Shown here piece after piece: positions 1 to 9,400 of a stretch of DNA of 47,805 nt. The notes beneath the pieces are model-generated. The model did not search any database. It saw nothing but the letters and a program-made list of their open reading frames with translations, and was not told the origin of the DNA. Each line of letters starts with the position of its first letter. Position 1 is the stretch's first letter. The stretch spans positions 106,968 through 154,772 of the forward strand of contig NZ_LMSP01000001.1 in NCBI RefSeq assembly GCF_001429545.1, read 5' to 3'. The translations under genes were made by a program, and so were the position numbers. The stretch comes from Paenibacillus sp. Soil787 (GTDB lineage: Bacteria > Bacillota > Bacilli > Paenibacillales > NBRC-103111).

Positions 1-2
1 AT

Positions 3-374
3 GAAAAGGTAGCGAATCAGCGTAAGGATTATGCCCATAAAGAGTCGCGAAAGCTAGTAAATGAGTATGGACTCATTGCCTTCGAGGACTTGAACATACA
101 AGGGATGGTCAAGAACCATCATCTTGCAAAAAGCATAGCGGATAGCGGATGGAAGCAACTTGTTCAATTCGTGACGTACAAGGCTGAAAGCGCTGGTCGT
201 CAGGTTATGCAAGTGAATCCCTATCAAACATCACAACGATGTTCTAACTGCGGCGAAATCGTCAAAAAATCACTTGCTGTTCGTGTCCATCAATGTTCTT
301 GCGGATACAAGGCAGATCGGGACGAAAATGCAGCCATTAACATATTGAAACTAGCTTTGCAAAAAATATCATAG
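3..374 (+). pseudogene. tnpB: TnpB-like IS200/IS605 OrfB, C-terminal part cut by window edge
   Basis: This is the C-terminal third of an IS200/IS605-family TnpB (OrfB), an RNA-guided nuclease of transposons. The reading frame is open from base 3 and runs off the left edge, so the true start lies outside the window. The segment AFEDLNIQGM (about residues 27-36 of the visible part) fits the RuvC-II glutamate motif. A four-cysteine zinc ribbon follows (CSNCG, then CSCG), and the segment DRDENAAINI carries the RuvC-III aspartate. The visible part looks intact up to its TAG stop, so the element may be complete, but that cannot be judged here. No tnpA is visible. It lies immediately upstream of an ABC permease gene whose N-terminus looks clipped, so the element probably inserted there. 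Confidence 0.85.
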
Positions 375-480
375 CCATACCAGTCTAATCAGGTTAGGAA
401 CTAGCCTTCAAGGAGAGACGAGGTTACAAGTCTCGATGATTTGAGAAGCTATCCAATTCATTGGAGAGAGGTTCACGGAG
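375..480 (+). ncRNA. Putative right end of the IS element with omega/reRNA scaffold
   Basis: About 105 nt lie between the tnpB stop and the next gene. They contain two small hairpins: GGTTAG/CTAGCC at 392-406 and GAGAC/GTCTC at 415-434. In IS200/IS605 elements the guide (omega) RNA spans the tnpB 3' end and the right end of the element, and its guide is the DNA just outside. By analogy the scaffold would end near 475-480 and the guide would read into the permease gene. The exact end is inferred; no left end is available for comparison. Confidence 0.4.
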
Positions 481-483
481 TTT

Positions 484-1239
484 ATGCGGGCATGTTTAGT
501 CGAAGAGTTCGAGTATAGAGCTAACTTTGCCGCAAATCTTCTATCCACGGTTTTTTGGCTATTCGTGGCAATCTTGACCGTTCAATTATACTTTTATCGT
601 ACTCAGGAAATTGGCGGATGGGGTTTCTATGAGGTGTTGGTGCTTCTAGGTATTTTCAACGCTGTACATGGATTTATTGAGTTTATCCTTCAGCCGAATA
701 TGTCTCGTCTTGTCAGTCATATTCGTAAAGGGACATTGGATTTCATCCTGACGAAACCCGTTAACAGCCAATTTTACATTAGCTTTAGGCACCTGGTTTT
801 CTGGCGATTAGCCGATATTATTCTTGGTTTTGGTTTGACGGCTTATGCACTCTTAGAGCTAAACGCTGTTCCTGGTGTTGTTGAGCTTTTACGCTTTGTT
901 ATTGTTTTCCTTGCATCGTTGGTTGTGGTCTATTCACTTTGGATGGGCATGATGATGTTCTCGTTCTGGGCTGTTAAAGTAGATAACTTGTCTTATCTAT
1001 TTAGTTCGTTCTTTGAAACCGCACGGTTTCCAGTTTCGGTCTATAAAGGTTTATTACGATTCACCTTAACCTATATATTTCCGATTGCTTTCATAACAAC
1101 ATTCCCAGCTGCAGCGCTCATTGGTCGAATCAGCGGATGGCAAGTCGTTTGGTGTGTAGGGATTGCTATGGTTTGTTTTGGATTGACGAGGGCTTTATGG
1201 AAGATCGCTTTGCGCCATTATACTAGTGCGAGTAGTTGA
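484..1239 (+). CDS. ABC-2 family (DUF990-type) transporter permease, N-terminus probably truncated
   Basis: Integral-membrane subunit of an uncharacterised ABC exporter, with about six hydrophobic segments. The early segment EFEYRANF, followed by a long hydrophobic stretch, and the segment KGTLDFILTKPVNSQF are typical of the DUF990/COG3694 permeases, which work with a second permease and an ATPase. Family members usually carry about ten more residues before the EYRANF segment. Here the first ATG lies only just downstream of the transposon remnant. Codons upstream in this frame stay open to the TGA at 442-444 but derive from the insertion sequence. No well-placed ribosome site precedes 484. 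The partner ABC genes would be to the left, outside the window. Expression and function after the insertion are uncertain. Confidence 0.75.
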   Translation: MRACLVEEFEYRANFAANLLSTVFWLFVAILTVQLYFYRTQEIGGWGFYEVLVLLGIFNAVHGFIEFILQPNMSRLVSHIRKGTLDFILTKPVNSQFYISFRHLVFWRLADIILGFGLTAYALLELNAVPGVVELLRFVIVFLASLVVVYSLWMGMMMFSFWAVKVDNLSYLFSSFFETARFPVSVYKGLLRFTLTYIFPIAFITTFPAAALIGRISGWQVVWCVGIAMVCFGLTRALWKIALRHYTSASS

Positions 1240-1258
1240 GTATTTGAGATGAATAACA

Positions 1259-1285
1259 AAAAGCAGCGGAATCTCCGCTGCTTTT
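1259..1285 (+). terminator. Rho-independent terminator after the ABC permease
   Basis: A 12-bp perfect stem AAAAGCAGCGGA/TCCGCTGCTTTT with a 3-nt loop lies 20 nt after the permease stop. The flanking A and T runs could let it act in both directions. Confidence 0.8.
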
Positions 1286-1296
1286 GTCAGTACATA

Positions 1297-1383
1297 AGAA
1301 AGTATAAGTTTTTATACTTTTGCTTCGCATCTACCTTGACAAACGCCCTCGTCCCTAAAGGACGACGGAGTCGTTTATCCTTG
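1297..1383. repeat. REP-like 87-bp element, copy 1
   Basis: A structured non-coding element between the convergent permease and thioredoxin-like genes. It starts with an AAGTATAA/TTATACTT palindrome and then has a hairpin with stem TCGTCC/GGACGA inside a longer imperfect stem ending in AAACG/CGTTT. A nearly identical 86-bp copy is at 47070-47155; the two differ at only a handful of positions. Confidence 0.75.
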
Positions 1384-1390
1384 TAAGATT

Positions 1391-1900
1391 TTAACCTTTA
1401 TACTTTTGGAAGAAGGCTTTGAACATCTCAGGCGTGTTGCCGCCAGTTGAACCGGATTCCGGAACACCGCCGACAATTCGTTCCACTTCTACACCATTTT
1501 TGTAGTAGACGAGTGTAGGGGTGGATTCGATTTTATATTTCTCCCAGCCATCCTTGAATTCTTCCAAGTTGAACTGTTTGACATCAATACCTAGCTCTTT
1601 TTCAATGGGTACAAGAACCGGGGTTGTTAATTTACAATGTGGGCAGGTCGAAGCGTAATAATATTGGAAAAATGTTTCTTTGTTCTTCAGTCTTTGATCC
1701 AAATCCTTTGGTAGAATGAGGTTTTGATAGTTCGGATCATTTAATTGCTTCACTGTTTCCGGATTTAATTTGGATGCGGCAACGCCATAGGGATTGCCAG
1801 CATTAGCTTTGTCCGAAGTTTTGGTAGACTGCTGATTAACGAAATATAAGCCTCCAAATAAAACAAGAACAACGCCTAGATAAATAAGCAGCTTCTTCAA
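1391..1900 (-). CDS. Membrane-anchored thioredoxin-like protein with CPHC motif
   Basis: A thioredoxin-fold protein of 169 residues, anchored by an N-terminal hydrophobic segment (about residues 5-20) and predicted to face the outside of the membrane. The segment YYASTCPHCK holds the redox pair CPHC, and the later segment STPTLVYY provides the cis-proline loop. The CPHC pair is common in DsbA-like and BdbA/StoA-type oxidoreductases, so a thiol-disulfide exchange role outside the cell is likely; the partner is unknown. I chose the TTG at 1900 because it follows AAAGAGGTG at a good distance and starts directly at the membrane anchor. The longer reading frame upstream (to 1999) adds a charged segment with no ribosome site. 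The gene stands alone. Confidence 0.75.
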   Translation of the reverse strand: MKKLLIYLGVVLVLFGGLYFVNQQSTKTSDKANAGNPYGVAASKLNPETVKQLNDPNYQNLILPKDLDQRLKNKETFFQYYYASTCPHCKLTTPVLVPIEKELGIDVKQFNLEEFKDGWEKYKIESTPTLVYYKNGVEVERIVGGVPESGSTGGNTPEMFKAFFQKYKG

Positions 1901-1981
1901 TGTATGCACCTCTTTATAATGTTTACTTTCTACTATCTTCTTTAAAAAGTATAGCATATCCTGTTGATATTTTGAAAATAA

Positions 1982-2011
1982 TTGGCTGTTTGGTGACAAG
2001 TCGGCTATAAT
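1982..2011 (+). promoter_or_regulatory. Candidate sigma-A promoter for rsmF-rsuA
   Basis: TTGGCT at 1982-1987 and a perfect TATAAT at 2006-2011, separated by 18 bp, lie about 100 bp before the rsmF-like gene and point towards it. This is a sequence match only. Confidence 0.45.
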
Positions 2012-2114
2012 ACCGATAGGTTATTGGATGAATGTGAAATGAAGGCTGATAATGAAGACAAGAGATTGAAAAGATAAAATACTAAAGATAAAAGATGAAA
2101 GAGAAGATGTCCGG

Positions 2115-3653
2115 ATGACGAAGCAGCTGCCTGCTCTTTTTAGAGAAAAAATGATTGATTTATTGGGTGAAGATGAATTTGAGCAATTTCTGGAATCGTA
2201 TGACCAAGCGAGAACGTTTGGTTTAAGGGTGAATACGGTGAAGGTGGAAAAGGCGGATTTTTTGGCGAAAAGTCCGTTTGCGCTAAGCGCGGTGCCTTGG
2301 GCTTCCGATGGTTTTTATTACGAAGAAGGTGAACGTCCTGGGAAGCATCCGTATTATCATGCAGGGCTTTACTATATTCAAGAACCAAGCGCGATGGCGC
2401 CAGTCGAATTGCTGCAAGTGCGTCCGGGGGAGCGTGTTCTCGATTTATGTGCCGCGCCTGGCGGGAAATCAACGCAAATAGCCGCTAAGCTTCAAGGCGA
2501 AGGGGTGCTTGTTGTTAATGACATTCATTCTGATCGAGTGAAGGCACTTGTTAAAAATCTTGAGCTTTTGGGTGTTAGAAACGCTATTGTTTTGAATGAG
2601 AAGCCGGAGCGGATGTTAAAGGTCTTTCAAGGCTATTTTGATAAAATATTAATAGACGCGCCTTGTTCGGGTGAAGGGATGTTCCGTAAAGAAGAAGAGA
2701 TGATGCAGCAGTGGGAGCGTCATTCTGTTCAGGAATTCGCTAGTATGCAGAGAGAGCTGCTTGGTCAGGCTGCCCAAATGCTAGCGCCCGGCGGAATGAT
2801 TGTCTATTCGACCTGTACATTTTCACCGGAGGAGAATGAAGCGCAGATCGCGGAGTTTTTGGACAAGCATCCGGCGTTTGATGTGGTTCCGGTTGAGGGT
2901 TTTGGCGTTGGACGGCCGGATTGGCTGCGTGCGCCATGGTGTGCGGAGGAGTTCTCTGACCGCGCTCGGGAGGCGGTAGCTGGGACCGCGAGGCTTTGGC
3001 CGCATCGTTTGCGGGGCGAGGGGCATTTTGTTGCGGTTTTGCGGGGGGATGGGGATTTGGACGCTGGCGATGATGGGGATGCAAGAGATGCAAGAGATGC
3101 AAGAGATGTAGGGAGTGATCCCGACGTTGTGTCGGCATCGGGGAAGCGCAGCGGCCGTGAGGCGCTGCGGAAGGGGCGCGCGGAGGCGTCGACTCGCGCG
3201 GCTGTGAGCTTGGAGCCGCTGGAGGCGTTCTCGGGCGAGCTGCTGCGCAGCGAGCCCTTCGCCGCCGCGCGGCTCGTGTGTTACGGCGAGCACGCCTATG
3301 CGTCGCCGGCCGGTTTGCCCGAGCTGCACGGACTGAAAGTCGTGCGGCCGGGCTGGTACATCGGCGCGCTGCACCGCGGCCGATTCGAACCGTCCCATGC
3401 GCTAGCCATGGGACTGCGCATGCGCGAAGCCAAGCGAGCGCTGAGCTTGGCTTCGAGCGACGAGCGAGCCCTTCGGTACCTGAAGGGCGAGACGCTCGAA
3501 GTCGCGGAGAGCGAGATCGTCCGCGACCCGGAAGTGACCAAGGCAGCCAAAGGCTACTGCCTTGTCTGCATTGAAGACCATCCCGTCGGCTGGGGCAAAT
3601 GGCACGACGGGATGCTGAAGAACGAATACCCGCCCGGCTGGAGGTGGACCTAA
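2115..3653 (+). CDS. rsmF: RsmF/NOL1-NOP2-Sun family RNA cytosine-C5 methyltransferase
   Basis: SAM-dependent rRNA m5C methyltransferase of 512 residues. The N-terminal part holds the SAM loop VLDLCAAPGGKST and the two family cysteines, C184 in DAPCSGEG and C234 in YSTCTFSPEEN, one the nucleophile and the other needed for release. The C-terminal part (about 360-512) matches the PUA-like tail of RsmF-type enzymes, ending in GWGKWHDGMLKNEYPPGWR. Between them is a low-complexity linker with DAR triplets encoded by a 9-bp tandem repeat at 3078-3106. Base composition changes inside the gene: a sampled 60-base line is 47% G+C at 2221 but 72-73% at 3181-3300. The gene is followed after 6 nt by the pseudouridine synthase gene, so the two are probably co-transcribed. 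The exact target base is not provable from sequence. Confidence 0.9.
   Translation: MTKQLPALFREKMIDLLGEDEFEQFLESYDQARTFGLRVNTVKVEKADFLAKSPFALSAVPWASDGFYYEEGERPGKHPYYHAGLYYIQEPSAMAPVELLQVRPGERVLDLCAAPGGKSTQIAAKLQGEGVLVVNDIHSDRVKALVKNLELLGVRNAIVLNEKPERMLKVFQGYFDKILIDAPCSGEGMFRKEEEMMQQWERHSVQEFASMQRELLGQAAQMLAPGGMIVYSTCTFSPEENEAQIAEFLDKHPAFDVVPVEGFGVGRPDWLRAPWCAEEFSDRAREAVAGTARLWPHRLRGEGHFVAVLRGDGDLDAGDDGDARDARDARDVGSDPDVVSASGKRSGREALRKGRAEASTRAAVSLEPLEAFSGELLRSEPFAAARLVCYGEHAYASPAGLPELHGLKVVRPGWYIGALHRGRFEPSHALAMGLRMREAKRALSLASSDERALRYLKGETLEVAESEIVRDPEVTKAAKGYCLVCIEDHPVGWGKWHDGMLKNEYPPGWRWT
3078..3106 (+). repeat. 9-bp tandem repeat GATGCAAGA inside rsmF
   Basis: Three consecutive GATGCAAGA units followed by a partial unit encode DARDARDAR in the linker of the methyltransferase. 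Because the unit is a multiple of three, copy-number change would lengthen or shorten the linker without a frameshift. Confidence 0.85.
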
Positions 3654-3659
3654 TCGGTC

Positions 3660-4400
3660 ATGAAACAAACACATAGGCTCGATAAAATACTCGCCCATGT
3701 GGGCATCGGCACACGCTCTGAACTCAAACGCCTCACCAAAGATGGCGCGATTTACGTCAACGGTGTGAAAGTCAAAGACAGCGGTATGCAGGTGAACCCC
3801 GATACCGATATCATCATTGTAAACGGTGAACCGGTATTATACCGTGAATTCGTTTATCTCATGATGAATAAACCGCAGGGGGTCGTTTCTGCCACAGAAG
3901 ACAATCGCGACCGCACGGTTGTGGATCTTTTGGATAAGGCATATGCACCATTCGATGTATTCCCTGTTGGACGCCTGGACAAGGATACAGAAGGCTTTCT
4001 TTTGCTAACGAACGATGGGAAATTGGCCCATAATCTTCTTTCTCCACGCAAACATGTACCCAAAACCTACTTCGCGAAAGTCGAGTGGGAGGTAAGCGAA
4101 TCGGACCGCGATGCCTTCTCCCAAGGTGTTACTTTGGACGACGGTTATGAAACACTTCCGGGTATTTTGCGAATTTTGAAGACCGGCAAAGAGTCTGAAA
4201 ATGAGCCCTCGGAAATCGAGCTAACGATCATGGAGGGCAAATTCCATCAAGTGAAACGGATGTTTCAAGCCGTCGGCAAAAAAGTCGTATACCTGAAACG
4301 AATTTCGATGGGGCCACTTGCGTTAGATCCAAGTTTAGCATTGGGTCAAGTGAGAGAGTTGAGTAAAGAGGAACTTCTTGCTTTGCAGAATGCAACTTAG
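3660..4400 (+). CDS. rsuA: RsuA-family 16S rRNA pseudouridine synthase
   Basis: Converts a specific uridine in rRNA to pseudouridine. An S4 RNA-binding domain is at the N-terminus (RLDKILAHVGIGTRSELKRL). The catalytic domain carries the GRLDKDTEGFLLLTNDG signature with the catalytic aspartate at about residue 107, and the family segment EGKFHQVKRMF is near 200. The length of 246 residues suits RsuA better than the longer RluB. Homologues modify position 516 (E. coli numbering), but RsuA and RluB/E/F are hard to separate by eye. It starts 6 nt after rsmF, giving a small rRNA-modification operon. Confidence 0.88.
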   Translation: MKQTHRLDKILAHVGIGTRSELKRLTKDGAIYVNGVKVKDSGMQVNPDTDIIIVNGEPVLYREFVYLMMNKPQGVVSATEDNRDRTVVDLLDKAYAPFDVFPVGRLDKDTEGFLLLTNDGKLAHNLLSPRKHVPKTYFAKVEWEVSESDRDAFSQGVTLDDGYETLPGILRILKTGKESENEPSEIELTIMEGKFHQVKRMFQAVGKKVVYLKRISMGPLALDPSLALGQVRELSKEELLALQNAT

Positions 4401-4417
4401 AGTTAATTACGAATAGT

Positions 4418-4463
4418 ACGCACAGTCCAGATTGTACGAAACGGATTGTGCGTGTTTTATTTT
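4418..4463 (+). terminator. Terminator after rsuA
   Basis: An 11-bp stem ACGCACAGTCC/GGATTGTGCGT with one G-T pair is followed by a T-rich tail. It lies between convergent genes. Confidence 0.75.
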
Positions 4464-4471
4464 GTATCTTG

Positions 4472-5068
4472 CTAACGCTCTTCCCATTTCTTTAAGATGG
4501 ATGCAATAATCTCCTTTTTGGTCTCCTCAGCAAGTCCATTCCTTAGTTCAGTGATGAATTCAATAAAGAGCAACGACAAAAGCTCATTCAGGTCCATATC
4601 CAATGGAATCTCATACTTACAATCCCAATCATCGAAAAATACGGCTATTCGGTTGACTTCTCTTGGATGGATGTCTACGTTCAGGGTCAAATAATCTCTT
4701 GCACCGGTCATACTAGACACGTTAGATAAACTCCATTGAAACTTCGCAACTCTATGTATATCTCGCAGACTGTTACCCATTACGCTGGTATTCATATTTA
4801 AAAAATGACTGTAGGTTTCTCTCAAATCCAACAGGTAATCGTACAAATCTTTATCTTGGCGAACGTGATCAAGAAAATTATCAAATAATAATTTTACAAG
4901 GAACGTTATATTCATACCATACAGTTCTTCATTTGTAGTGTATTGGATATCTTCAATAAAAACTTCTGCTCGGTTAAAAAAATCGCGAGGTGCACGGACT
5001 TTAACGGTTTTATAAAATTCGGGCGATTCCCTATTGAAAAAACTTGTCCATGATTTTAAAGTTAGCAT
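4472..5068 (-). CDS. Unknown protein, 198 residues
   Basis: I do not recognise the family. The protein is soluble, without signal peptide or membrane segment, and is acidic and rich in aromatic residues (for example VFFDDWDCKYEI near the middle). The start is well supported: a strong AAGGAGG lies just upstream of the ATG at 5068. The C-terminal half looks alpha-helical and charged, ending EEIIASILKKWEER-like. It is a single gene read towards rsuA, with terminator-like structure between them. No cofactor or catalytic motif is evident. Confidence 0.7.
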   Translation of the reverse strand: MLTLKSWTSFFNRESPEFYKTVKVRAPRDFFNRAEVFIEDIQYTTNEELYGMNITFLVKLLFDNFLDHVRQDKDLYDYLLDLRETYSHFLNMNTSVMGNSLRDIHRVAKFQWSLSNVSSMTGARDYLTLNVDIHPREVNRIAVFFDDWDCKYEIPLDMDLNELLSLLFIEFITELRNGLAEETKKEIIASILKKWEER

Positions 5069-5409
5069 ACAAGCGGTCCTCCTTTTCTTCTCTATTACTA
5101 CTTATTCTAAATCTAGCACACATATGACAATCATTATGGCAAAAAAGCCTATGATCTGCCGTTTCAAACAAGAAACAAGCAGGCTCACAGGGGATAACGA
5201 AGCGAAAAAGTAATATTTCAAAATTTGAGATTTACAAAACTACTAGTTTATGGTATTTTCAAACAAGAAGAATATGGAATGCGAGCGGAAGAACCGCCCA
5301 TGTGTCGCTGTGTGCTAGGCGATTGCTGGGCGGTTTTTTATATTCTGTGATACTTCCGATGAGGATAAGTTACGTTTAATGAGTGACCAATAGAAAGAGG
5401 GGATTTTTC
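5069..5409. other. Intergenic stretch with an orphan terminator
   Basis: About 340 bp without a gene. The first half is AT-rich and featureless. A strong terminator lies at 5294-5339 but is oriented for a transcript that would start within this gap, since the gene to its left reads the other way. I saw no c-di-GMP, T-box or other riboswitch signature ahead of the SLH gene. Confidence 0.5.
5294..5339 (+). terminator. Orphan rho-independent terminator
   Basis: CCGCCCA (5294-5300) pairs with TGGGCGG (5327-5333) and is followed by six T. The 26-nt interior is able to form a smaller structure. No protein gene precedes it on the same strand since rsuA, which has its own terminator. Confidence 0.65.
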
Positions 5410-6453
5410 ATGAAAAAAAAGGTTTCAATTATTTTATGTACGGTGCTATGCGCAGCATCCGTTGGGTATGATGCGATTAACTCTTCAGCACAAAGTCCTA
5501 TCAAGTTCGTGGACACATCTCAGCATTGGGCAGAACAAGCCATTCAAACAGCCGTTGAGAAGAAATACGTGGATGGCTATGAAGATGGTAGTTTTAAACC
5601 GGATTTACCGATTAGCCGTGCAGAGTTTATCAAAATGTTATCTTCCGCAGTAGGTGAAAAAGTAGAAAAGGTGGAGGGAAATGATTGGTTCGTGCCTTAT
5701 GTTAAAAGGCTGAAGGAGTTAAGTGTTATTCCAATGGAATTCCCGGAAAGATCTAATGAGCCGCTTCAACGTTTTGAAATGGCTATGTTAAGTGCTCGGA
5801 GTGTGGATAAAGCTCTGAAGGGGACAATGCTTGATGCAGTGAAAATAGGTTTGATTCATGGTGTCAGCACGACAGATTTAGCGCCTTATGGGACAAGCAC
5901 TCGAGCACAGGCGATTACGATTATCGAGCGTATCTTGTCGGCTAAAAAGGGTGAGAAATTACCGGTAGATAAGTATGCTGACAGTGCTGCTGAGATTGCT
6001 GAGACTGGTAGTAATGTGGTTACAATGCTTGGTTTAAAGCCGAAGGAAATAGGGACTACCTGGACTTACGCCGATGGCGTTACCGTAAAGTTGAACAAAC
6101 TTATCGTTGCCGACCCTGCTGATCCCGAAGATCCGTATATGAAACTTGTTGATATGAGTACTTGGGAACCAACAACCAGTAAAACCGACAACAAAGTTAT
6201 TTTTGCAAACTTCACTGTAGTAGCCACCGAAGATGGTGTTGGCGCACCTGATATGTTGCCAGTACAAGTACTGACGCAATTAGGTACTTCAAATTACCTG
6301 CTAATGTCCGAGCAAGCATTAACTCGCTGGATGAAATTTAATAAACCGCAGACCCATGAGGGCTACGTTGCTTACGCACTTCCTAATAGAATTGCTAATA
6401 TTGCCATTGTATTTGATATTCTTAACAATAAAACAACATTAGCATCTAAATAG
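5410..6453 (+). CDS. SLH-domain secreted protein
   Basis: A 347-residue exported protein with a signal peptide (MKKKVSIILC... to about residue 27), followed by one clear S-layer homology domain: FVDTSQHWAEQAI, then YVDGYEDGSF and the ISRAEFIKML helix. One or two weaker SLH-like repeats run to about residue 180. SLH domains bind pyruvylated secondary wall polymer and hold proteins at the cell surface. The C-terminal ~150 residues are an unrecognised beta-rich domain. The ATG at 5410 follows GAAAGAGGGG; an in-frame GTG 27 nt upstream has no ribosome site. The gene lies only 13 nt before the 2317-residue protein gene, so the two are probably made together. Confidence 0.85.
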   Translation: MKKKVSIILCTVLCAASVGYDAINSSAQSPIKFVDTSQHWAEQAIQTAVEKKYVDGYEDGSFKPDLPISRAEFIKMLSSAVGEKVEKVEGNDWFVPYVKRLKELSVIPMEFPERSNEPLQRFEMAMLSARSVDKALKGTMLDAVKIGLIHGVSTTDLAPYGTSTRAQAITIIERILSAKKGEKLPVDKYADSAAEIAETGSNVVTMLGLKPKEIGTTWTYADGVTVKLNKLIVADPADPEDPYMKLVDMSTWEPTTSKTDNKVIFANFTVVATEDGVGAPDMLPVQVLTQLGTSNYLLMSEQALTRWMKFNKPQTHEGYVAYALPNRIANIAIVFDILNNKTTLASK

Positions 6454-6466
6454 GGGAGTGGTTAGT

Positions 6467-9400
6467 TTGCGAAAGCTTATTAATATCGCAATGCTCTTCT
6501 TGATTTTAATGGAATTATTGATCCCATTCTTAGATCATGGGGGAGTGCGGGCAGCTTCTACTGTGAAACTGTATTACAATTTTGAACAAGGGACCTATAG
6601 CACATCATCTGTGGCTGCCCAGTATTCTTCCTCCGCAACTAAGGCATTCACTAAGGATGTCAGCGCACTTGTTGGTGGGACGATTACTGGGGTTACATTG
6701 AGTAATCGAGGTGGTTCCGGGGGTGTTGCAACCTTTTCTTCCACATCGGTGACCTTAACAAGTTTAGGGGGTGGGGCGACTACTGTTTACGGTAAATCTC
6801 TAACTAAACCTATGCATCAAATGTACCGGCAACCTGCTGGTAGGATATGGGAGCACAAGGGTTCGAAGACTGTTCCGGTTGAGTTCGATGGTGCGAGTGG
6901 AAACCCGTCTCCGTATCCAGGAAGCATTCCGTTATGGGGTCGAAAGAGATACACATTAGTAGATAATTTTAATTATGGTGACTCTGCTACATTTGGACCT
7001 GACCTGCGTTATTCCTACCAGTCTTCATTGTACAGTGCTAATGGTGCTAGCGGAGATAAAGTTGCTAATTATGGTAAAGAAGGTTATGCCGTGACTACCG
7101 CTTATGAGGTGTCACGAGCTACTGGTTGGTTTTTTAGCCAATCTTCTGCCGATCCTGGAGATGTGGGAGCCGATATCACCGATCCCGACAAATTGGACCA
7201 AAGTACTATAACAATAACTGGGGCTGAGAAACCAAGTGCTGGGTATGGTGCGACATCTTTAGCTTACGGAAAGGGTGATATCCCTGGTACTGGGATGATC
7301 CGTACAATTATGCTATTGGATGGTATGGTTCCTTCTGGTCAGATTACGGATGCTCCTGACCAAGACCTATCAGGTGGTTTATCTCGTAACTATGCGATGT
7401 TCGCAATTGGACTTTGGGAAGGAAGCACTTACAAATACCAGGTTTCCATTGATGTGTCTTACACCCCACCAGTTAAGCCGGATCTTGCAGCAATGAGTAT
7501 TGACGCCGGAGCGTGTATACCACAAAACTCAAGTGTAAACATTACAATTAAATTCAAAAACATCGGCGTTGCAATTCCAAGTGGCGATTCCTTCAACGTG
7601 ACTTTGGCAGCAGATGGCACGGTGTTCAAGACATTCACCTATTCTTCAGGATTAGGTGCAGGTCAGACGATAACAGAATCAGTGCCATATACATTCAGCA
7701 GCATGAAGAGCATCACCATGAATCTAGATTCCAATGATAATATCCCCGAAGCAAGTGCTAGCAATAATGTTTTAAGTCAATTCATCACACCCCAAGCCAG
7801 CTGTACACCAAACGGTGGAAACTTTAGCGGAACTACCTCAGCAGATAAACCCTCAATTCCTTGGAAAGATTCCAACCTAATTAAAGCAAACTGGACGATT
7901 CCCTCTGGCTGTACGCCCGTTCAAGGGAGGTTCATTTTATCCCAAACTTCGGGTACATATATTCAATACGGTTGGAGTACACTCACAAGTACTTCAACAA
8001 GTGATATGTCTATTTTTGCTTATGGGATGATGGGTTTTACGGGTTATCCAGGCAATATTACAAGCGGTGAAGTGGTTATTGAATACAAGCTTGAGGATAG
8101 TTGTGGAGGAACTTCCTATTTCTATGAAGGTAAGTTTACGGTTGGTCCAAAACCTCCGAATCGACCACCTCAATTTGAGATCGGATGGTTTGCTGATGCT
8201 GATTATTACAGCAGGACTCCTTTACCCGATACCATTGTAGGAGACCGGCTGAATGTTAGGCTGCTTCCTGAGATTGCACCTAGTCACTATGACCCTGATG
8301 ACGACTACGTTACTTTTGAGTGGAAGTTTGCTGATAGTACAAGTAACTGGATTCGAAGCTTTCCATCTCTAGGTTATCTAAAAGGAGAGGAAAAGTTAAC
8401 TTGGTTAACCGCTCCAAATTCCGTTGGCGATCATAAGATTACGGCTAGAATGTGTGATGATAAGGGAGCTTGTACGCAGAAAGATGCAACAATAACAGTC
8501 ATGCGCCCTGAGCCAATTCCCTGTATTAACGTGCCAAATCGCGTCGTACATAACCGTCCTCTTCCATCTAACGCGATTAATGGAGCGTGCAGCAAACCAG
8601 CTAAAAACAGAACGATAACGGAGTATTTTTGGACGAATAACCTCTCCGTTTATCCGAATGTTGGTATCGAGACTGTAACCTTAGAAGTAAAGGACAATTA
8701 CGGAGTACGCAGCTTGCCAGAAAACATAGCAATTAAAAACATAAACGTTGTGGAGGATAAACCTCCAGCAGCTGTCATCAACTTGCCTATTTTTGCCGTC
8801 AGAGGAAATGTTCAGTTCAGGGATTTATCTTATAGTCCTGATGGGGATGTAATCGTAGAAACGTCAATTTCATATGTGTATGATAGCAATGACGATGGAA
8901 TTTTTAACGATCATATGCCTTTGAATATACCGATATCCGTTGGTGGGCCGGCAATTCTTACAGCTCCTAAGGTAGGTAAGTATAAATTAACGGTAAAAAC
9001 TAAGGAGGATTGGGGTTTAACGAATACCAGAAGCTATGTGGTTGATATCAAAAATGATTCCCCCGAAGTTTCATTCTCTGTCACAAGCGCAAATCCAGAA
9101 CCCCCTTTATTTCATACAACCTCAGAAAATGAAATGCTAATGGCATATGGAGATCAATGGCAAGGTTCTTCTTTAACTAACCCTAATTTGAATAAAGTAA
9201 AGGATATTGGATTTACTTACAATACTGCTTCTAGTGGTTTAACATCTCATTATGGTAAACAGCCTTTTAATGGCCCTGCCACAGGATTAACGATTACTCC
9301 CGAACAGTACCAAAGAACAACCTATAACGCTTGGCATACTTTCCCTGTCCCTCAGTTATTTAATACTCAATTCTTGGGTAACAGGTACGGGGTTGGTTCT

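Noticed and set aside
2740..3398. Long minus-strand open frames opposite rsmF
   Set aside because: They result from high G+C and the 9-bp repeat on the coding strand; the translations have no domain and no ribosome site.
5340..5409. c-di-GMP riboswitch before the SLH gene
   Set aside because: SLH genes can carry one, but none of the conserved class I or II aptamer segments is visible here.
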